Assembly: GCF_000425065.1 (NCBI RefSeq)
Contig: NZ_AULB01000033.1
Location: forward strand, 27,281 to 91,280
DNA: 64,000 bases
Source of the DNA: Actinomadura rifamycini DSM 43936
Lineage (GTDB): Bacteria > Actinomycetota > Actinomycetes > Streptosporangiales > Streptosporangiaceae
Direction: 5' to 3'
Shown here: positions 25,741 to 34,189 of the stretch, piece by piece
How the letters are laid out: each line of letters starts with the position of its first letter
Position numbering within the stretch: the first letter of the stretch is position 1
Program-made: the position numbers and the translations under genes
The notes under the pieces: model-generated
The model's database searches: none
The model's input: the letters and a program-made list of their open reading frames with translations, nothing else
Told to the model about the DNA's origin: nothing

Positions 25741-26436
25741 TCACCGCGCCGCCAGGGCGGGGAAGGCCAGGACGCGCGCGGCCGGGCCGCCCGGCGGGCC
25801 CGCGGCCCCGCCGGCGTCCGCCCCGTCCCGTCCCGCCCGCACCGCGTCGCCCGGGAGGGCCCCGGTGAGGAGGTGGCCGCGGAACGCCGCCCCCTTCGCG
25901 GTGATCTTCATCGGCTGGAACGCGCCCGGCGCCAGCGCGCAGAAGCCCGTCTGCACGACGTCCTCGTAGAGGGAGTCGGACACCACGTAGGCCAGGTCGC
26001 GGGCGCCGTCGTCCAGCAGGCGCCGCAGCGGCGCCGCGTCCAGCAGGCGCTGGACGACGATGGGCGCGTCGCCCGCCGGTCCGAACGGGCCCGCGGTCAG
26101 CGTGCCGTAGTGCAGCGCGAGCCGCACCCGCAGCCGGTGCCGCCCGGGGCGGCGGTTCACCTCCCGCAGCGCCGCCGCGAGCCCGATGGCGAACCCGCCG
26201 GCGACCGGCGCCGGGTCGGTGCCGGCCGGCAGCGTCGCCAGCTCCCCGTCCCCGCCGACCTGCTTCTCCCAGCGCGCCCGGTCGAGTCCGATGCCGTGCG
26301 CCGCGCGGTCCAGCGCGTCCGCGAGCTGGTGCTGCGCGGCGAGCTGGTCGCGGGCGTCCCGCCTGCTGTACTGCTGTATGTCCACCGCCAGCAGGAGGCG
26401 GTAGTCGAGCCGTGCCGTCGTCTCGATTCCTCTCAT
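25741..26436 (-). CDS. nucleotidyl-cyclase-like (class III CHD-related) protein
   Basis: The 231 residues open MRGIETTARLDYRLLLAVDIQQYSRRD, which is the VDIxxYS entry of class III cyclase homology domains. They continue with GGDGELATLP, AAALREVNRR, RLRVRLALHYGTLTAGP and GDAPIVVQRLLDA, the equivalents of the cyclase core. Several catalytic positions seem changed (the second metal Asp is not in the usual GDG/FGD form), so it may be a catalytically inert sensor as in many actinomycete effector-associated cyclase-like proteins. ATG at 26436 is preferred to the longer open frame starting 26562, because the extra 42 residues are low complexity and a GAGGGCGGG ribosome site precedes 26436. The C-terminus is Gly/Ala-rich. 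Confidence 0.6.
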   Translation of the reverse strand: MRGIETTARLDYRLLLAVDIQQYSRRDARDQLAAQHQLADALDRAAHGIGLDRARWEKQVGGDGELATLPAGTDPAPVAGGFAIGLAAALREVNRRPGRHRLRVRLALHYGTLTAGPFGPAGDAPIVVQRLLDAAPLRRLLDDGARDLAYVVSDSLYEDVVQTGFCALAPGAFQPMKITAKGAAFRGHLLTGALPGDAVRAGRDGADAGGAAGPPGGPAARVLAFPALAAR

Positions 26437-26756
26437 TCCCGATCCCGCCCTCGGTTGCTTCGAGCGAACAGGGCCCGGTGCCCGCGTCCGCTCCACGCGC
26501 GGAGTGAACGTCGCTTCGAAGGTCCCGGGAAAAGGATCCGGGTTCCGCACCACCGTCCGCATCTCGATTTCCGTCTCCCACGCCCCGTTCGACGCGGAAG
26601 GGCGCGGGCCGGTGCCGGTGGTAAGGCCGCTATGGCGAACTAGTTAGCGTCCGGCTGGAATAGCGAGGTCACAAGGGGCACCTCGGGCAGCGCGGCGTGA
26701 CGGGGCCCACTGATCGCGGACGGTGCGGGCGGCCGGGCGTCCCCTAGGCTGGCGGT
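26437..26756. other. divergent intergenic region between the cyclase-like and hypothetical genes
   Basis: These 320 bp separate two divergent genes. The right end has TAGGCT at 26745-26750, 6 nt before GTG 26757, fitting a leaderless promoter. GCTTCGA occurs twice (near 26457 and 26513). No ORF with a ribosome site and no convincing operator was found. Confidence 0.5.
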
Positions 26757-27458
26757 GTGAGCACGACCCGACCGTCCGCCCGGCCCCTCCTGCTGCCCGC
26801 CCTGCGCAAGGTGTACGACGCCTACGTGCGGGAGGCGGACGCGCTGCCCGCGCTGCCCGCCGCCCTGCAGGCCGAGGTGTGGACGTCCGCGCAGCTCGGC
26901 GGCCTGCTGGCCGCGGCGCCGCACGAGCAGGCCCGGCGCGCCGCGCTCGGCGACCTGATCGGCTGCCTGCACGCCGCCGGGACGCCCGGGGCGCGGGCGT
27001 TCCTGCGGGCGCTCGCCGCGATCGGCCCCGAGGTGGGCCGCCGCGCGGCGGCCAAGGCGGCGGACGCCCTGGGCGGCGTCCCGCCCGCCCCGTGGGAGGA
27101 CGCGCTCGGCCGCGTCGTCCCCGGCCAGGCGTGGCTGATCCAGGAGGGCCCGCTCGACGGCGACCGCCTGGTGTGCGAGTTCCGCTACGCCGAGCAGGGG
27201 ACCGCGGGCCTGCACGCGCTGGCCGTCCGGCTGACCTACGGCGACGCGCCGACCGAGGTGGTCGCGGTGGGCGACGTCCCCGCGCTGATGACCGCGGCGC
27301 GGCAGGCGATGCAGGCCGAACTGTGCGTCGTGCAGCCCTACGACACCGCGTCCGTCGGGGCCAGGCTCCGCACCGCCCTGAACGGCGCGGAGCCCGTCCC
27401 TGCGGACTGCCGCCCGGCGCTGGCGCTCGCGCGCCACCGGGCGTCCCTGCTGCCCTAG
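26757..27458 (+). CDS. hypothetical protein
   Basis: I do not recognise this family. The 233 residues are acidic-to-neutral, Ala/Leu-rich and mostly helical in the first 110 residues (TRPSARPLLLPALRKVYDAYV, repeated EVWTSAQLGGLLAAAPHEQ), then a beta-rich half beginning PGQAWLIQEGPLDGDRLVCEFRYAEQG and ALAVRLTYGDAPTEVVAVGD. No signal peptide or membrane segment is visible. GTG at 26757 has TAGGCT 6 nt upstream and no ribosome site (leaderless type). Its TAG stop overlaps the stop of the convergent ABC permease gene. GC3 is high and uniform, so it looks like a real native gene. Confidence 0.7.
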   Translation: MSTTRPSARPLLLPALRKVYDAYVREADALPALPAALQAEVWTSAQLGGLLAAAPHEQARRAALGDLIGCLHAAGTPGARAFLRALAAIGPEVGRRAAAKAADALGGVPPAPWEDALGRVVPGQAWLIQEGPLDGDRLVCEFRYAEQGTAGLHALAVRLTYGDAPTEVVAVGDVPALMTAARQAMQAELCVVQPYDTASVGARLRTALNGAEPVPADCRPALALARHRASLLP

Positions 27459-28300
27459 CGGCCGAGCGCGCGGTACCGGCGGACCGCCAGCGGGAAGAAC
27501 ACCGCCGTGATCGCCAGCGGCCACGCCACCGCCATCGGCAGCGCGTTGCCGGCGGCCCAGGAGTCCCCGGCGAGCGCGGCCTGCGCGGGGTCGCCGAACA
27601 GGTCCCGGCAGGCGGTGACGGTGGCCGACATGGGGTTCCACTCGGCGACCGACCCCAGCCACCCCGGCATCGTGCTGGGCGCGACCATGGCGCTCGACAG
27701 GAACCCGATCGGCCACACCAGGATCTGGATCATCATCACCGACTCGGGCCCCTTGGCGACCAGCCCCAGGTACACCCCCACCCAGACCAGGGCGAACCGC
27801 AGGAGCAGCAGCAGGCCCAGGCCGGCGAGCGCGGGGACGATCCCGTCGTGGACGCGCCAGCCCATCGCCAGGCCGCACAGCGCCATCACCGACAGCGCCG
27901 CGATCGAGTCGACCAGGTCGGCGGCGCCGCGCCCCACCACCACGGCGGACGGCGACATCGGCATCGCCCGGAACCGGTCGGACACGCCCTTGGCGGCGTC
28001 GGCGGCGACCGCGGTGAACGTGGCCTCGACCCCGAACACCATCGTCATGGCGAACATCCCCGGGATGATGAACTCCCGGTAGTCCCCGCCCGGGACGTCC
28101 ATCTGGCCGCCGAACAGGTAGCCCATCATCAGCACGACGAGCACCGGGAACGCCAGTCCCATGACGAGCTGGTCCGGGCGCTTGACCCAGTGCGTGAGCG
28201 CCCGCCGGGTGAGCGTCCACCCGTCGGCCGCCGCCCACCGCAGCCGCCCCAGCGGGCCGCGCGGGAGCTCCGGGATCGGCGGCATCGTCGCCGTGGTCAC
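27455..28300 (-). CDS. ABC-2 type multidrug/daunorubicin-type permease (DrrB-like)
   Basis: This is the membrane half of a two-gene exporter. The 281 residues have six predicted membrane helices with an ABC-2 family pattern: RRALTHWVKRPDQLVMGLAFPVLVVLMMGYLFGG, a periplasmic loop (YREFIIPGMFAMTMVFG), DAAKGVSDRFRAMPMSPSAVV after helix 2, and WPIGFLSSAMVAPSTMPGWL followed by AEWNPMSATVTACR near the end. GTG at 28300 overlaps the stop of the ATPase gene (GTGA). Its stop overlaps the convergent hypothetical gene. The substrate is unknown; a lipophilic drug or metabolite is usual. Confidence 0.9.
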   Translation of the reverse strand: MTTATMPPIPELPRGPLGRLRWAAADGWTLTRRALTHWVKRPDQLVMGLAFPVLVVLMMGYLFGGQMDVPGGDYREFIIPGMFAMTMVFGVEATFTAVAADAAKGVSDRFRAMPMSPSAVVVGRGAADLVDSIAALSVMALCGLAMGWRVHDGIVPALAGLGLLLLLRFALVWVGVYLGLVAKGPESVMMIQILVWPIGFLSSAMVAPSTMPGWLGSVAEWNPMSATVTACRDLFGDPAQAALAGDSWAAGNALPMAVAWPLAITAVFFPLAVRRYRALGR

Positions 28301-29268
28301 GCGGGCACCTCCTCGTTCTCGCCGACCGGGTCGCCCGTGAGGTGCAGGAACACCTCGTCGAGCGTGGGCCGCCGCACCCCGATGTCGGCGACCCGCACGT
28401 CCGCCTCGTCCAGCGCCCGGACCGCGCCGGTCAGCGCCCCGACCCGGTCGCGGACGGGCGCGCCGATCCGCAGCGCGTCGGCGTCCACCTCGGGCTCGGT
28501 CCCGGCGATCCGGGCGACGACCGCCGCGGCCGCCGCGAGCGCGCCGGCGTCCTCCAGGACGACCTCCAGGTGGTCGCCGCCGAGCCGGGACTTGAGCTCG
28601 TCCGGCGCGCCCTCGGCGATGACGCGGCCCCGGTCGATCACCGAGATCGCGTCGGCGAGCCGGTCGGCCTCCTCCAGGTACTGGGTGGTGAGGAGGACGG
28701 TGGTGCCGCCGTCGGCGAGCGAGCGGACCGCGTCCCACACCTCGATGCGGCTGCGCGGGTCGAGCCCGGTGGTGGGCTCGTCCAGGAACAGGACGGACGG
28801 CGCCAGGATCATCCCCGCCGCGAGGTCGAGGCGGCGCCGCATGCCGCCGGAGTACTGCCCCGCCGGACGGTCCGCGGCGTCGGCGAGCCGGAACCGCTCG
28901 AGCAGCTCGTCGGCCCGCCGCCGCGCCCACCGGGCGCCCAGGTGGTAGAGGCGGCCGAACATCACGAGGTTCTGCCGCCCGGTGAGCACCTCGTCGACCG
29001 CGGCGTGCTGCCCGACGAGCCCGATGCGCGTCCGGACCCGTCCGGGGTCGCGCACGACGTCGTGCCCCGCGACCGCCGCGCGTCCCGCGTCGGGACGGGC
29101 GAGCGTGGCGAGCACGCGCACGCACGTCGTCTTGCCCGCGCCGTTGGGGCCGAGCACGCCGTGCACCGTCCCCGCGGGCACCCGCAGGTCCAGGCCGTCC
29201 AGCGCGCGGGTGGCGCCGTAGGTCTTCCGCAGCCCCGCCGCGTCGATCGCGAACTGTGGCTCTGTCAT
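28297..29268 (-). CDS. ABC transporter ATP-binding protein (DrrA-like)
   Basis: This is the ATPase of the exporter. The 323 residues show Walker A GPNGAGKT, the Q-loop (GLVGQHAAVDEVLTGRQNL), signature YSGGMRRRLDLAAGM, Walker B VLFLDEPTTGLD and the DrrA-type C-terminal domain ending RPTLDEVFLHLTG, which pairs with ABC-2 permeases. ATG at 29268 follows GGGAGAG. It overlaps the permease gene by 4 nt and is divergent from a TetR regulator with operator-like palindromes between. Confidence 0.93.
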   Translation of the reverse strand: MTEPQFAIDAAGLRKTYGATRALDGLDLRVPAGTVHGVLGPNGAGKTTCVRVLATLARPDAGRAAVAGHDVVRDPGRVRTRIGLVGQHAAVDEVLTGRQNLVMFGRLYHLGARWARRRADELLERFRLADAADRPAGQYSGGMRRRLDLAAGMILAPSVLFLDEPTTGLDPRSRIEVWDAVRSLADGGTTVLLTTQYLEEADRLADAISVIDRGRVIAEGAPDELKSRLGGDHLEVVLEDAGALAAAAAVVARIAGTEPEVDADALRIGAPVRDRVGALTGAVRALDEADVRVADIGVRRPTLDEVFLHLTGDPVGENEEVPA

Positions 29269-29282
29269 CACTCTCCCGAAAC

Positions 29283-29342
29283 TCCGTACACAATACGGAT
29301 TAACCATCCCGGGCAATATAACGTACGTCGTACAGAGTTTCA
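29283..29342. promoter_or_regulatory. divergent promoter/operator region, ABC exporter / TetR
   Basis: Minus-strand promoter for the exporter: -35 TGAAAC (29337-29342), 16-bp spacer, -10 TATATT (29315-29320). The spacer holds the palindrome GTACG-T-CGTAC (29323-29333). A second palindrome TCCGTA-CACAA-TACGGA (29283-29299) lies downstream of the predicted start. An 11-bp direct repeat CATCCCGGGCA occurs at 29305 and 29341. On the plus strand TATAAC (29317-29322) could be the TetR -10. A TetR repressor would block both genes from these sites. Confidence 0.6.
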
Positions 29343-29377
29343 TCCCGGGCAGCGGACTTCTTTGGGAGGATGCGAGC

Positions 29378-30142
29378 GTGACGACCGAGTACAGCGGCGG
29401 CGGCGACCCCCAGCGCAGCCTCGAACTCCTGTGGGGCGTCCCGCCCGCCCCCAAGCGCGGCCCGAAACCCAAACTGACGGTCGAGGAGATCGTCCGGACC
29501 GCGATCGCGGTCGCCGACGCCGAGGGCCTGGACGCCCTGTCGATGCGGCGCGTCGCCGACGAACTGGGCGTCGCCCCGATGTCGATCTACACCTACGTCT
29601 CCAGCAAGGCCGAGCTGATCGACGTCATGTTCGACCGCGCCCTCGCCGAACTGACCCCGCCCGACGGCGTCCCCGGCGGCTGGCGCCCCAAGCTCGAGCA
29701 CCTCGCCCGCGACAACTGGGACCTGTACCACCGGCACCCCTGGCTGCTGCACGTCTCGGTCGTCCGCCCGCCGATGGGGCCGGCGATCTTCGCCAAGTAC
29801 GAGTTCGAGCTGCGCGCCGTCGACGGCATCGGCCTGACCGACGTCGAGATGGACTCGGTGGTCGCCCTGGTCACCGGCTTCGCCGAGAGCTCCGCGCGCG
29901 TCTCGGTCAGCGTCGCCGAGGCCGAGCGGCGCACCGGCATGAGCGACGTGCAGTGGTGGGAGACGCTGGCGCCGCTGCTGGAGCGGCTCGACACGGGCGG
30001 CGACGCGTACCCGCTGAGCGCCCGCGTCGGCGCGAGCGCCGGAAGGGAGTACCAGGGCGCCGTCGGCCCGCGCCACGCGTTCGAGTTCGGCCTCGCGCGC
30101 ATCCTGGACGGCATCGAGGTCCTGATCGCCTCGCGCCGCTGA
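29378..30142 (+). CDS. TetR-family transcriptional regulator
   Basis: This is the likely repressor of the divergent ABC exporter and of itself. The N-terminal DNA-binding domain is classical: LTVEEIVRTAIAVADAEGLDALSMRRVADELGVAPMSIYTYVSSKAEL (residues 28-75). The C-terminal half (WRPKLEHLARDNWDLYHRHPWLL, VALVTGFAESSARV, HAFEFGLARILDGIEVLI) matches the TetR_C_1 ligand-binding type found next to drug exporters. GTG at 29378 follows GGGAGGA by 7 nt; 254 residues. Its stop is 3 bp from the end of the convergent hrpB. Confidence 0.93.
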   Translation: MTTEYSGGGDPQRSLELLWGVPPAPKRGPKPKLTVEEIVRTAIAVADAEGLDALSMRRVADELGVAPMSIYTYVSSKAELIDVMFDRALAELTPPDGVPGGWRPKLEHLARDNWDLYHRHPWLLHVSVVRPPMGPAIFAKYEFELRAVDGIGLTDVEMDSVVALVTGFAESSARVSVSVAEAERRTGMSDVQWWETLAPLLERLDTGGDAYPLSARVGASAGREYQGAVGPRHAFEFGLARILDGIEVLIASRR

Positions 30143-30145
30143 CCC

Positions 30146-33001
30146 CTACCGCCGCCGGTTCGCCCGTTTCGTCGGGACGGCCGACGCCGGGTCGTCGGGC
30201 CACGGATGCCGCGGATACCGGCCGCGCAGCTCGGCGCGCACCGCCCGGTACCCCTCGCGCCAGAACGACGCGAGGTCCGCGGTGACGGCGGCCGGGCGCC
30301 CCGCCGGGGACAGCAGGTGCACCACCACCGGCACCCGCCCGCCCGCCAGCCGGGGCGCGGCGTCCCATCCGAACAGCTCCTGCAGCTTCACGGCCAGCAC
30401 GGGCTGCTCGGGCGCGTAGTCCACCCGGATCCGGGAGCCCGACGGGACCTCGATCCGCTCCGGGGCCAGCTCGTCCAGCCGCGCCGCCAGGTCCCACGGG
30501 AGCAGGCCGCGCAGGGCCGCCGCGACGTCGATGCGGGCGAGTCCCGCGCGGTCGCGGGCGCCCGCCGCCGTCGCCCAGTCCGGGACGTGCGCGAGCAGCG
30601 CCCCGTCGTCCACGGCCGGCCACGGCTCCCCCAGCGTCCGGTGCAGGAACGCGAGGCGCTCCCGGAGCGCCGCCGCGGCGGGCGTCCAGGTCAGCACGCC
30701 GGTGCCCGCCGCGCGGACGCCGTCGGCCAGCGCCGCCCGCACCCGCTCGGGATCGGGGTCGCGCAGCGGGCGCACGTCCAGCTCGATCGCCCCGAGCCGC
30801 TCGACCCGCCGCGCCGCCACGTCCCCGTCCCGCCACGCGACCTCGTCCCCGGACGCCGCGAGCGGCGCCGCCGCGAACCGGGCGACGTCCTCGTCGATCA
30901 CCACGGCCTGCCGGATCCGCGCCGACGGCGCCCCCGCCGGACGGTCGGCCGCCGCGACCGCGAGCCACCGGGGCCGCGCCCCCGCGAGCGCCGACCCGTC
31001 GGCGAGGACCGCGCCCGTCCCGGACGCCATCAGGAAGTCGCGCCCGCCCTCCGCCCGGACCCGCGCGACCCGCTCGGGAAACGCGAGCGCCACCACCGCC
31101 CCCGCCACCGCATCGTCCCCCACGAACCCCCCGCCCCGCGCGGAGCCGTCCGTCCGTGCGGGGTCGCCGACCCGACCCGTGTCTCCGGACCGAGCGGCAC
31201 CGCCCGCCCGGGCGGCGCCCCCCTCGCGAGCCCCGCCACCCGCCCGAGCGGGGCCGTCCGACCGTACGGGGCGGGCCGTCGCGGAAGCGGGGCTCGCGCC
31301 TGCGGCATCACCGGTCCGAGCATCGCCGCCCACCCGAGCGGGGCCGGCCGACCGTACGGGGCGGGCCGTCGCGGAAGCGGGGCTCGCGCCTGCGGCATCA
31401 CCGGTCCGAGCATCGCCGCCCACCCGGGCGGGGCCGTCCGCCCGTGCGGGGTGGGCCGTGGTGGGCGGCTCGTCTCGGGGGAGGGCGGCGCGGAGGCGGC
31501 GGGACTCGTCGCGCCAGCGGGCGGCGTGGGCGTCGGCGGGCGGGCCGGGGCGGCGCAGGGCGCGCCAGGCGGCGGTCAGGTCGTCCCCGGCGGCGCGCGG
31601 CGGGGGTTCGGACAGCAGCGCGACGACCTCGGCCGCGGCGCGGGCGCCGACCTCGCGGGCGCCGTCCAGCAGGGCGCGGGCCAGGCGGGGGTGGACGCCG
31701 ACGCGGGCGAGGCGGCGGCCCCGGTCGGTGGCGCGGCCGCCGGCGTCGACGGCGCCGATCGCGCGGAGGGTGGCGCGGGCCGCGTCCAGCGCGGCCGGCG
31801 GGGGCGGGTCGAGCAGGGCGAGGCCGCGCGCGTCCGGGTCGCCCCAGCACGCCGCCTGCAGGGCGAACGCGGTGAGGTCGGCCAGCTCGATCTCCGGGCG
31901 GGGACGGGACGGGCGCCGCGCGTGGTCGTGCTCGTCCCAGCAGCGGTACACGGCGCCGGGGGCCTCGCGGCCCGCGCGGCCGGCGCGCTGCTCGGCGGCG
32001 GCGCGGGACGCGCGGACGGTCGTGAGGGCGCCGAGCCCGCGGGCGTGGTCGGTGCGGGGTTCGCGGGCGAGGCCGGAGTCGACCACGACGCGGACGCCCG
32101 GCACGGTGAGGCTCGACTCGGCGACGGACGTGGCGAGCACGACGCGGCGGCCGGCGCCCGGGGACAGCACCGCGTCCTGCGCCGCCGGGGGCGCCTGCCC
32201 GTGCACCTGCAGCACCTCGGCCGGGGCGCCGCGGAGCAGGCCCGCGACGCGCGCGATCTCGCCGGCGCCCGGCAGGAAGCACAGGACGTCGCCGTCGCGT
32301 TCGGCGAGGGCGCGGCGGACGGTCGCCGCCACGTGCGCGAGCAGGGCCGGGTCGACGCGCATGCCGTGCGGGGGCGGGACGGGGCGCTCCGGGGGCGCCC
32401 ACACGACCTCGACGGGGTGCAGCGCCGCCGCGGTCTCCACGACCGGCGCCGATTCCAGGAGCCGCGACCACGGGCCGGTGTCGGCGGTGGCGGACGCGGC
32501 GACGAGGCGCAGGTCGGGCCGGAGCGCGGCGCGGACGTCGAGGAGGAACGCCAGCGCGGTGTCGGCGTCCAAGTGCCGCTCGTGGCACTCGTCCATGATC
32601 ACCACGTCGGTGCCGGGGAGTTCGGGGTCGTCCTGGAGGCGCTGCAGGAGCACGCCGGTGGTGACGACCTCGATGCGGGAGCCGGGGCGGTGCTCGCCGC
32701 GGACGGTCACGCCGACGCGGCCGCCGGGGCGTTCGCCGAGCAGCCACGCCATCCGCCGGGCCGCGGCGCGGGCCGCGAGCCGCCGCGGCTCGACCACGGT
32801 GATCCGCCCCGCGGGCGCCGGCGCGGGCAGGGCCAGGCCGGCGAGGGCCAGCGGGACGAGCGTGGTCTTGCCGGTGCCCGGGGGTGCGGCGAGGACGGCC
32901 GCGCCCGGGCCGTCGAGCGCGGCGCGCAGGTCCGGGACGGCCCGGTGGACGGGCAGGCGTTCGGCGGCGGCGAGGCGGTCGGCGGTGGCGGTCCCGGTCA
33001 C
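30146..33001 (-). CDS. hrpB: ATP-dependent helicase HrpB, with a repeat-rich insert
   Basis: This is a DEAH/RHA-type superfamily 2 RNA helicase. Walker A PPGTGKT is near residue 37, motif II DECHERHLDADTA near 136, motif III SATAD, and the helicase C-terminal region includes ATSVAESSLTVPGVRVVVDSG and QRAGRAGRE. The HrpB_C domain fills the last 330 residues (GSRIRVDYAPEQPVLAVKLQELFGWDAAPR). Residues about 505-625 are a Gly/Ala/Arg/Pro-rich insert made of near-identical 30-residue repeats, not present in typical HrpB (about 820 aa), explaining the 951-residue length. GTG at 33001 is preferred; a TTG at 33016 lies exactly 6 nt after a CATACT -10 box and would be a leaderless start. Confidence 0.93.
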   Translation of the reverse strand: MTGTATADRLAAAERLPVHRAVPDLRAALDGPGAAVLAAPPGTGKTTLVPLALAGLALPAPAPAGRITVVEPRRLAARAAARRMAWLLGERPGGRVGVTVRGEHRPGSRIEVVTTGVLLQRLQDDPELPGTDVVIMDECHERHLDADTALAFLLDVRAALRPDLRLVAASATADTGPWSRLLESAPVVETAAALHPVEVVWAPPERPVPPPHGMRVDPALLAHVAATVRRALAERDGDVLCFLPGAGEIARVAGLLRGAPAEVLQVHGQAPPAAQDAVLSPGAGRRVVLATSVAESSLTVPGVRVVVDSGLAREPRTDHARGLGALTTVRASRAAAEQRAGRAGREAPGAVYRCWDEHDHARRPSRPRPEIELADLTAFALQAACWGDPDARGLALLDPPPPAALDAARATLRAIGAVDAGGRATDRGRRLARVGVHPRLARALLDGAREVGARAAAEVVALLSEPPPRAAGDDLTAAWRALRRPGPPADAHAARWRDESRRLRAALPRDEPPTTAHPARADGPARVGGDARTGDAAGASPASATARPVRSAGPARVGGDARTGDAAGASPASATARPVRSDGPARAGGGAREGGAARAGGAARSGDTGRVGDPARTDGSARGGGFVGDDAVAGAVVALAFPERVARVRAEGGRDFLMASGTGAVLADGSALAGARPRWLAVAAADRPAGAPSARIRQAVVIDEDVARFAAAPLAASGDEVAWRDGDVAARRVERLGAIELDVRPLRDPDPERVRAALADGVRAAGTGVLTWTPAAAALRERLAFLHRTLGEPWPAVDDGALLAHVPDWATAAGARDRAGLARIDVAAALRGLLPWDLAARLDELAPERIEVPSGSRIRVDYAPEQPVLAVKLQELFGWDAAPRLAGGRVPVVVHLLSPAGRPAAVTADLASFWREGYRAVRAELRGRYPRHPWPDDPASAVPTKRANRRR
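31261..31440. repeat. 90-bp tandem duplication inside hrpB
   Basis: The block 31261-31350 (starting ACCGTACGGGGCGGGCCG) is repeated at 31351-31440 with only a few changes, all near the ends (GAGCG/GGGCG, CCGGCCG/CCGTCCG, ACCGTACG/CCCGTGCG). Being 30 codons long it keeps the reading frame. Shorter decayed relatives of the unit (CGAGCGGGGCCGTCCG) continue to about 31190, so the region is a minisatellite that has expanded more than once. Confidence 0.9.
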
Positions 33002-33323
33002 CGCACCAGTGTGCAACGGATCAGTATGGCGCCGCGCGCCGGTACCGCAGAGTGATCAACCGTGTGAGAAATGCCACGGTATCGAAAAGGGCCGTGCGGG
33101 TTACGGTGATAGTTGCATCGACCCTTTCGAGATTGGTCGAGAAGACGTCAAAGTTCGTCCTCGGAACCACCAGGGCAGGGGATGCGAAAGGCCAGGTGGG
33201 CAATGCTTCGGAGGGCCGGGCATTGCTTTACCGTTTGACATACGTCACCGCTCGACGTGTGGTGACATTCCGCCGGGTATCCGCATAATGAGGTTGTCGT
33301 AGCAGGATGCCGGGAGGATCGCG
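33002..33323 (+). promoter_or_regulatory. intergenic region with the NERD-gene promoter
   Basis: These 322 bp are less GC-rich than their surroundings. GTGACA (33262-33267) and CATAAT (33284-33289), 16 bp apart, form a plausible promoter for the NERD gene. GTCACC (33244-33249) and GGTGAC (33261-33266) are a perfect inverted repeat overlapping the -35, a likely operator. A second TTGACA is at 33235-33240. The left part holds the minus-strand CATACT -10 of hrpB (33023-33028). No gene is seen in the middle. Confidence 0.5.
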
Positions 33324-34094
33324 ATGATCGGCAGCTCCATCTATCTGCGGGACCGCCCCACCTTCACCGGCGGCTCGCCCCAGGCCATCTACGAGGACCT
33401 CTGGCAGCGCGACCGGAGAAAACGGTTGCGGACCCGCGCAATTCTGGCGGGCGGGACGCTGCTGGCGTGCGGGCTGCTGGTCAGCGGGGTTTTCGGAATC
33501 GCGATGGCGCTCCTGGTCGCCGCCGCTGACTCGTTCGTCCATTGGCGCATTTACCACGCTTCGCGCGTCTGGCGGCTCGGTCTGCGCGGGGACGAGCGGA
33601 TGGGCCGGCTGCTGCGCCTCACCCGGGAGCGCCGCGGCCACCGGGTGCTGTACGGCCGGACCGTCCCCGGGCACGGCACCGCCGACCAGCTCGTCATCGG
33701 CTCGGACGGCCTGTGGCTGGTGCACAACGAGGCGTGGCGGCCCGACGCCGAGGTGTCGTGCCACGGCGGCCGGCTGTTCATCGACGGGCGCACCAAGACC
33801 AAGCTCGTCCGCGAGGTCACCGCGCGGGCCGACGCCGCCGCCGACCTCATCTCCGAGGCCGCCGGGACCCCCGTGAAGGTGCGGCCGCTGCTGGCGGTGC
33901 ACGGCGGCGAGCTGCCCCGCCGGACGCGGCTGTTCACCGCGGACGGCATCGTGTTCGGCACCCCGCTGCGGCTCCTGCGGTACATGCGGCGCAACCCGTC
34001 CGCCGACTACTCCCCCGACGAGATCGACGCGATCATGCGCGCCGCCGTGCTCACCCTCCCGATCGGCGGCCGGCAGATGGCGCCCGCCGCCTGA
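33324..34094 (+). CDS. NERD-domain membrane protein
   Basis: This 256-residue protein has a nuclease-related (NERD) domain whose function is usually unknown. Residues 1-38 are polar (MIGSSIYLRDRPTFTG..., basic RDRRKRLRTR), residues 39-72 form two short hydrophobic helices, and the NERD-like part follows: RGHRVLYGRTVPGHGTADQLVIGSDGLWLVHNE, DAEVSCHGGRLFIDGRTKTKLVREV, and VKVRPLLAVHG. The nuclease motif in true NERD proteins (D-x-K...) is replaced by weaker equivalents. ATG at 33324 follows GGGAGGA. It stands alone between divergent and convergent genes. Confidence 0.7.
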   Translation: MIGSSIYLRDRPTFTGGSPQAIYEDLWQRDRRKRLRTRAILAGGTLLACGLLVSGVFGIAMALLVAAADSFVHWRIYHASRVWRLGLRGDERMGRLLRLTRERRGHRVLYGRTVPGHGTADQLVIGSDGLWLVHNEAWRPDAEVSCHGGRLFIDGRTKTKLVREVTARADAAADLISEAAGTPVKVRPLLAVHGGELPRRTRLFTADGIVFGTPLRLLRYMRRNPSADYSPDEIDAIMRAAVLTLPIGGRQMAPAA

Positions 34095-34189
34095 TCCGAC
34101 GCAGCTCCGCGGGGGCCGCCTCCCGGCGCGGACCCCGCCCGACCCCGGGAGCGTCCATGCGCCCGCTCGAACACCTGCGGCCGGCGCGG

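Noticed and set aside
26457..26519. GCTTCGA pairs as a possible operator
   Set aside because: Seven bases in GC-rich DNA with irregular spacing; too weak to call.
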